This document shows positions 31,723-33,016 of a stretch of DNA of 33,016 nucleotides, in pieces; the stretch's first letter is position 1; every line of letters begins with the position of its first letter. The notes beneath the pieces were generated by a model. It worked only from the letters and a program-made list of their open reading frames with translations, searched no databases and had not been told where the DNA came from. The stretch lies in NCBI GenBank assembly GCA_016744335.1, contig JADGEO010000038.1, forward strand, positions 1 through 33,016, read 5' to 3'. This stretch comes from Anaerolineales bacterium (GTDB lineage Bacteria > Chloroflexota > Anaerolineae > Anaerolineales > Villigracilaceae). Position numbers and translations under genes: made by a program.

Positions 31723-32004
31723 TTATACAAACTCAACTCGTAAACGTTTATCTACCGCAAGTGCCGCGCTTTCTAGTGTTTGTAGAGTAACCGATTTATT
31801 AGCAGGGTCTAGCAATCTATTTAATGCTGCCCGACTTGTTTTCATTCGTTTTGCCATAGCAGTTTTAGATAATCGTTTTTCTTCCATTAATTCTGCAAGT
31901 TGAAATGCGATGACGCGTTTTATTGCAACCGCTTCTACCTCAGCCAAAATCCCTTCCTCTTCTAAAAAGTCATCGAAATTACTTCCGAGATGTTTATTAT
32001 CCAT
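31723..32004 (-). CDS. Helix-turn-helix antitoxin (HigA-like, XRE)
   Basis: 93 residues. The helix-turn-helix lies at about 45-85: LSKTAMAKRMKTSRAALNRL, then SVTLQTLESAALAVDKRL, the XRE fold used by HigA-like antitoxins. The acidic N-terminus (FDDFLEEEGILAEVEA) probably contacts the toxin. It follows the toxin gene by four bases, the order typical of higBA. AAGGA lies seven bases before the ATG, overlapping the toxin stop, so translation is coupled. It should neutralise the toxin and repress the shared promoter at 32360-32388. Confidence 0.9.
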   Translation of the reverse strand: MDNKHLGSNFDDFLEEEGILAEVEAVAIKRVIAFQLAELMEEKRLSKTAMAKRMKTSRAALNRLLDPANKSVTLQTLESAALAVDKRLRVEFV

Positions 32005-32008
32005 TCTT

Positions 32009-32353
32009 TTATCCTTTTAATTGAGCCGCTCTTTTCTTAGCGAGTTCTAAATCGTTCTTGGGTGTTTTCTGTGATTTTTTTATAAAACCATGCAGAAGCA
32101 CCATCAGACCATCTTCTGCAGTGAAAATTATGCGCGCAATACGCTTATTTAACCGTGAGCGGACTTCCCATAAATCTTTGTCTAATTTACGCACGACAGG
32201 CATTCCTATGGGCCATCCAAACTGTACGGTTTTAATATCTTCACCAATTGTCTTTTTATCATCATTTGACAAAGATCTTAGCCATTCTCTGACGGGGTCT
32301 CTCCCTGATTGTGTTTTATAAAAAAGTACCCGTAAGCGAATATTTTTATCCAT
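32009..32353 (-). CDS. RelE/HigB-superfamily toxin (phage Gp49-like)
   Basis: 114 residues of the Gp49-like/HigB group: RVLFYKTQSGRDPVREWLRS (7-26), GEDIKTVQFGWPIGMPVVRK (37-56), LWEVRSRLNKRIARIIFTAE (61-80) and LMVLLHGFIKKSQKTPKNDL, including the common G-F-x-K-K-x-x-x-T-P motif. Such toxins cut mRNA at the ribosome. The gene comes first in a two-gene operon with the antitoxin. Its promoter is the clearest in the window, and the -10 ends six bases before the ATG with no Shine-Dalgarno sequence, so the toxin message should be leaderless. Confidence 0.92.
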   Translation of the reverse strand: MDKNIRLRVLFYKTQSGRDPVREWLRSLSNDDKKTIGEDIKTVQFGWPIGMPVVRKLDKDLWEVRSRLNKRIARIIFTAEDGLMVLLHGFIKKSQKTPKNDLELAKKRAAQLKG

Positions 32354-32359
32354 AGCAGG

Positions 32360-32388
32360 AGTGTATCAATTATGGTACGCAAAGTCAA
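32360..32388 (-). promoter_or_regulatory. Promoter of the toxin-antitoxin operon
   Basis: On the minus strand TTGACT (32388-32383), 17 bp, TACACT (32365-32360), then CCTGCT and the toxin ATG. The predicted start is at or one base from the start codon. Confidence 0.75.
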
Positions 32389-32408
32389 GAGTTTTTATGC
32401 AGATTCTC

Positions 32409-32465
32409 AGTCCGTTTTAACGGGCTTGAGCTATTTAGCACGGTCGGTTTACCGCCGTGCGGAGA
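32409..32465 (+). repeat. 57-bp direct repeat, copy 2
   Basis: It matches 31585-31641 at 56 of 57 positions, with the same two hairpins. It lies 20 bases upstream of the toxin-antitoxin promoter and 62 bases after the restriction gene stop. Confidence 0.85.
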
Positions 32466-32527
32466 TGGGATTCGCAAATCGTCACCGTACGCCCCAACTG
32501 TGTTTAGAAATGGAATTCGTAGAGTAA

Positions 32528-33016
32528 TTATCCCCTAAAAATATTATTTAAAGCCGCATCTATCACGTCATCCAAGTTCTCGTAATCAAAAACCGTATAA
32601 GGAATCTTCAAAACGGTCAAGATTTCTTCAAATTTTCTATATCCATTGGGGCTTCGCAATTTTAGCCATTGTGCACCATGACTGTCAAATTGTATTTTGT
32701 TCTTTTCTGATAATTTATCAGCGATAAAAACTTTACTCTCGCGTGCAATAAAAACATCTGCACTTTCAGGATTACCTTTGCCCATTAATTTAACTTCGCA
32801 TTTGTGGATAATTTCCCCACTTTTTAGGAAGAAATCAATTTCTCGTTCAAAATTGCCTGTGCTGGCTTTTCCTCCGCCCACAATATCTAAACTGTAATTT
32901 TCTTCGGGGACAGAGTAGAGTTTACAGAGAGTGAGCATGAGGGGACCTTCTACACTTTTTCCCGTTGCGCTATATGCTCCGCCTCGTATTGCGGCGCGTT
33001 TTATGGTTAAGAGATG
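32528..33016 (-). CDS. Type II restriction endonuclease, CfrBI-like (5' end outside window)
   Basis: The frame is open to the window edge, giving the last 162 residues; an ATG at 32936-32938 is internal. The sequence GNFEREIDFFL, then IIHKCEVKLMGKGNPESAD, then ESKVFIADKLSEKNKIQF and AQWLKLRSPNGYRKFEEIL, reads as a PD-(D/E)XK nuclease core with E-I-D and E-V-K as the metal-binding and catalytic pair. From recall of the family it best fits the CfrBI group, which cleaves CCWWGG-type sites; specificity here is unknown. A cognate methyltransferase would be expected just beyond the right edge. The stop is followed by the 57-bp repeat and the toxin-antitoxin pair, making this end a small defence-type region. 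Confidence 0.8.
   Translation of the reverse strand, partial: HLLTIKRAAIRGGAYSATGKSVEGPLMLTLCKLYSVPEENYSLDIVGGGKASTGNFEREIDFFLKSGEIIHKCEVKLMGKGNPESADVFIARESKVFIADKLSEKNKIQFDSHGAQWLKLRSPNGYRKFEEILTVLKIPYTVFDYENLDDVIDAALNNIFRG

Noticed and set aside
31585..32465. Integron attC sites or a CRISPR array
   Set aside because: There are only two copies, 767 bp apart, with no integrase, no R/L box pattern and no regular spacers; the two-hairpin structure fits REP elements better.

Overview
The window looks like chromosomal DNA of a mid-GC, probably anaerobic or facultative bacterium. The best guess is Chloroflexota, class Anaerolineae. The pointers are an LDH-like malate dehydrogenase, an ADP-forming acyl-CoA synthetase with fused subunits, a DnaD-type primosome gene beside a zinc-finger DnaC/DnaI-type loader, a lipoprotein with a Thr/Pro linker, and abundant small intergenic palindromes. 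This placement is inference; no rRNA is present.

Layout. 1-328 is the 3' end of an AraC-type regulator. 813-4778 holds a PLP enzyme of the isopenicillin-N-epimerase-like group and a dimethylglycine/sarcosine-dehydrogenase-like flavoprotein. 5012-9004 (minus strand) holds a soluble Ser/Thr kinase, an M24 aminopeptidase, SelA and a small membrane protein. 9313-11442 is the ADP-forming acyl-CoA synthetase, followed by initiator tRNA-fMet. 11872-16371 (minus) holds citrate synthase, malate dehydrogenase and two tandem thioredoxin-reductase-like proteins. After these come a degraded toxin-antitoxin relic, a lone groES, a class III aminotransferase and two uncharacterised genes (18761-20362).

20473-26281 is a phosphate module. 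A pstB copy diverges from pstS-pstC-pstA-pstB-mgsA-phoU. Methylglyoxal synthase within this cluster makes biochemical sense, because it releases phosphate from DHAP and is inhibited by phosphate in well-studied bacteria. 26359-29767 (minus) is a replication-initiation block: DnaB helicase, a DnaD-like protein, and a helicase loader with two complete AAA+ modules in one chain. Next are a DUF151 nuclease-family protein, tRNA-Pro(GGG) with its own promoter and terminator, and a lipoprotein.

The right end (31490-33016) is accessory DNA. A HigBA-like toxin-antitoxin pair lies between two 57-bp direct repeats that differ at one base, and a CfrBI-like restriction endonuclease runs off the window edge.

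Two patterns cross the window. (1) Several genes without a Shine-Dalgarno sequence have a -10-like hexamer ending 6-9 nt before the ATG, which suggests leaderless transcripts. (2) Many intergenic gaps carry short palindromes. Some are REP-like hairpins, many with two-base loops and some preceded by GTAG; others are about 90-170 bp foldback elements, several with ends resembling TTAACGCGAAT. No CRISPR array, rRNA, intact transposase or prophage was seen.
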